DNA of 53,719 nucleotides. Origin: UBA3006 sp031401235 (GTDB lineage: Bacteria; Actinomycetota; Acidimicrobiia; Acidimicrobiales; Ilumatobacteraceae). The notes beneath the pieces were generated by a model that searched no databases, had not been told where the DNA came from, and saw nothing but the letters and a program-made list of their open reading frames with translations. The stretch is taken from positions 1 to 53,719 of the forward strand of contig JANNRJ010000026.1 in NCBI GenBank assembly GCA_031401235.1, written 5' to 3'. The stretch's first letter is position 1; each line of letters opens with the position of its first letter. This document shows, piece after piece, positions 52,353 to 53,719 of the stretch. Position numbers and translations under genes: made by a program.

Positions 52353-53719
52353 ATGAAGAAGAACCGCCAAGGTGCCGAGCCCTCACCTGAGAGCAGGCGG
52401 CTAGAGGAATACGAGTTCTACCCATTCGTCGCGGACGAGAACCGGCACATTGAGTTCAACGCCGAGTTATTCGTGGAGGCGACGCGTCACTTTCTCAGGG
52501 TGCGCAACCCATTGGCGGCGCGCGAGTTGATCGTGATCGGTGAGCAGAATTTGGTTCGCGACACATTCTCTACGGACGATCTCAAGGAATACAAGGAACT
52601 GTTCAAGGCATACGACGGTGACTCGGTTATTCATGACAACGACGCCTTCTTGGAGAACTACAAGCGAATCGTTCAGCTGATAGGACGATCGTTCCCCAAC
52701 ACCGGTATCGAAATTTTGTTGCACGATCTCGTCAATCCTTCGAAGGCCATCGTGGCCATCGAGAACGGTGTGGTAACCGGTCGTAACCTCGGCCACGGCG
52801 CAACCAAACTCGTGCTCGACCTAAAGACGAGGCGCTACCAAAATCAAGACAAGCTCAACTACGAACTCAACATCGGCGCACGACGCTTCAAGTGCACCAC
52901 GATTCCCATCTTTCGTCCGGAGTACGGCTTAGTCGGAGCGATCTGCATCAACATCGACGTGCGCTTCCTGCGCGAGGAGGTGTTGGTCGACAACCAACGC
53001 ACCATCGCCTTCTTCGACAACCTGCTGAGAACCGACTTTGAGTTGGACGAGAACATCCTCTCGAAAGCCGAATATCAGGCGGCGATACGTGGGAAGCGCC
53101 ACCTCTTCGATGAGGCCATCCGTCCTGCAAGTCACGCCGACATGGCTAATTCGCAGATCGCTGTGGCGCGCGTCATCGGTGATCTTGACCAAGTAATCCT
53201 CTCGAGGTATCGAGTCGCGGGCGGCTATACGCGCTTCGATCCGGCGATACGCGACCGTCTGCTCGACACGCGCGTCAGAATCCGCGAGGGACTCACCAAA
53301 CGCACCGGCAATCGCGAGAACCATCTCATCTGGGGGAAGCCGGGGACAGGCAAGACCTTTCTCGTTCACGAGATAGCGGGTGAGTTGACCGACGTCGATT
53401 ACATCGAGCTGAACCTCGCGCGCCTGACCGAAGAGGAACTGCGCGCCGGATGTAGATCAGCCGTGGAATCGTCGCGCCCGACACTTGTTCTGATCGATGA
53501 GGTCGACGCGCGACCCGATGCCGTCTGGCCGTACGAGACGTTGCTTCCATTCCTTGATGCCAACGTCGAAGCTGGCGGCCATGTCGTCTTCGTTCTCGCC
53601 GGAAGCTCGGGTGAACAGATGGACGACCTCGTAGAGGCCATCGAGGCGCGGCCCAAGGGCAAGGACCTAATGAGTCGCACTCCCGCAAGCAACCGAGTGG
53701 CGGTCGAGCCGCTCGGCGT
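52353..53719 (+). CDS. YheO-type PAS domain fused to AAA+ ATPase, C-terminus cut by window edge
   Basis: The ATG at 52353 has GGAGG three bases ahead and the frame runs open to the edge, 455 residues so far. Residues about 100-225 match the YheO-like PAS domain (PAS_6): GIEILLHDLVNPSKAIVAI, NGVVTGRNLG, FKCTTIPIF and GLVGAICINIDV. Residues from about 320 form an AAA+ module: Walker A WGKPGTGKT at 327-335 and Walker B LVLIDEVDA at 378-386, then VFVLAGSSG and a segment RPKGKDLMSRTPASNRV. The HTH that normally follows this PAS domain is replaced by the ATPase. Codon use is more GC-rich than the left part of the window. Function unknown. Confidence 0.85.
   Translation, partial: MKKNRQGAEPSPESRRLEEYEFYPFVADENRHIEFNAELFVEATRHFLRVRNPLAARELIVIGEQNLVRDTFSTDDLKEYKELFKAYDGDSVIHDNDAFLENYKRIVQLIGRSFPNTGIEILLHDLVNPSKAIVAIENGVVTGRNLGHGATKLVLDLKTRRYQNQDKLNYELNIGARRFKCTTIPIFRPEYGLVGAICINIDVRFLREEVLVDNQRTIAFFDNLLRTDFELDENILSKAEYQAAIRGKRHLFDEAIRPASHADMANSQIAVARVIGDLDQVILSRYRVAGGYTRFDPAIRDRLLDTRVRIREGLTKRTGNRENHLIWGKPGTGKTFLVHEIAGELTDVDYIELNLARLTEEELRAGCRSAVESSRPTLVLIDEVDARPDAVWPYETLLPFLDANVEAGGHVVFVLAGSSGEQMDDLVEAIEARPKGKDLMSRTPASNRVAVEPLG

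Noticed and set aside
52929..53692. Long minus-strand open frames opposite the PAS-AAA gene
   Set aside because: They are antisense shadows of a GC-rich coding frame that shows clear PAS and AAA+ motifs; their own translations are Arg-rich and low in complexity.

Overview
The window looks like a compact chromosome segment of a mid-GC (about 50% by eye) actinobacterium. My best guess is a streamlined aquatic member of the Acidimicrobiia (Ilumatobacter-like). The reasons are an F420-type LLM oxidoreductase, an MtrAB/LpqB-type module, menaquinone biosynthesis, a recO-uppS neighbourhood, a phoH-ybeY-corC cluster, many GTG/TTG starts and few strong Shine-Dalgarno sites. Most operon genes overlap by 1-4 bases, and convergent genes meet or overlap at their stop codons. 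No gene-free stretch exceeds about 200 bases. I saw no rRNA, tRNA, CRISPR array or transposase.

Layout. (1) 1-6031, minus strand: one apparent operon, UppS-like protein - recO - glyS - trpC - trpF - trpB - trpA (trpA runs off the left edge). (2) 6073-8687: uppS and a DinG-type helicase, divergent from the first block. (3) 8674-11640: an MtrA-like regulator, divergent from an MtrB-like kinase and a GerMN lipoprotein. (4) 11637-15662: era, a small membrane protein, a MaoC-like hydratase, an F420-type oxidoreductase and an acyl-CoA dehydrogenase. (5) 15784-22944: menaquinone genes menG, menF, menD, menH, menA and menE, with a DsbA/FrnE-like protein among them (menB and menC are not here). (6) 22941-28425: MFS transporter, SDR, then phoH-ybeY-corC. 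(7) 28543-39213: a GGDEF/EAL protein, stress and NAD(P)HX repair genes, envelope and glycosylation genes, a methyltransferase and an unusual ferredoxin. (8) 39221-42763: tyrosine catabolism, hpd-fahA-hmgA. (9) 42809-46596: secreted proteins, a 33-residue basic protein and peptidases. (10) 46622-53719: a dimethylglycine/sarcosine dehydrogenase-like protein, a hipBA toxin-antitoxin island, a quinone oxidoreductase, a VOC protein, and the start of a PAS-AAA+ fusion cut by the right edge.

The most interesting signal is a pair of cis-prenyltransferase homologues encoded divergently at 5462-6777. The catalytic-looking copy has the DGNGRW, FSTENW and RTSGE motifs but has lost the metal-binding Glu and the C-terminal RxG tail. 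The other copy has lost the catalytic motifs but keeps exactly that Glu and an RRFGG tail. This mirrors the eukaryotic DHDDS/NgBR split and suggests a two-subunit undecaprenyl diphosphate synthase in a bacterium. Second, hipBA and its terminator lie between exact 15-bp direct repeats, which looks like an inserted module. Third, the right edge carries a YheO-type PAS domain fused to an AAA+ ATPase.
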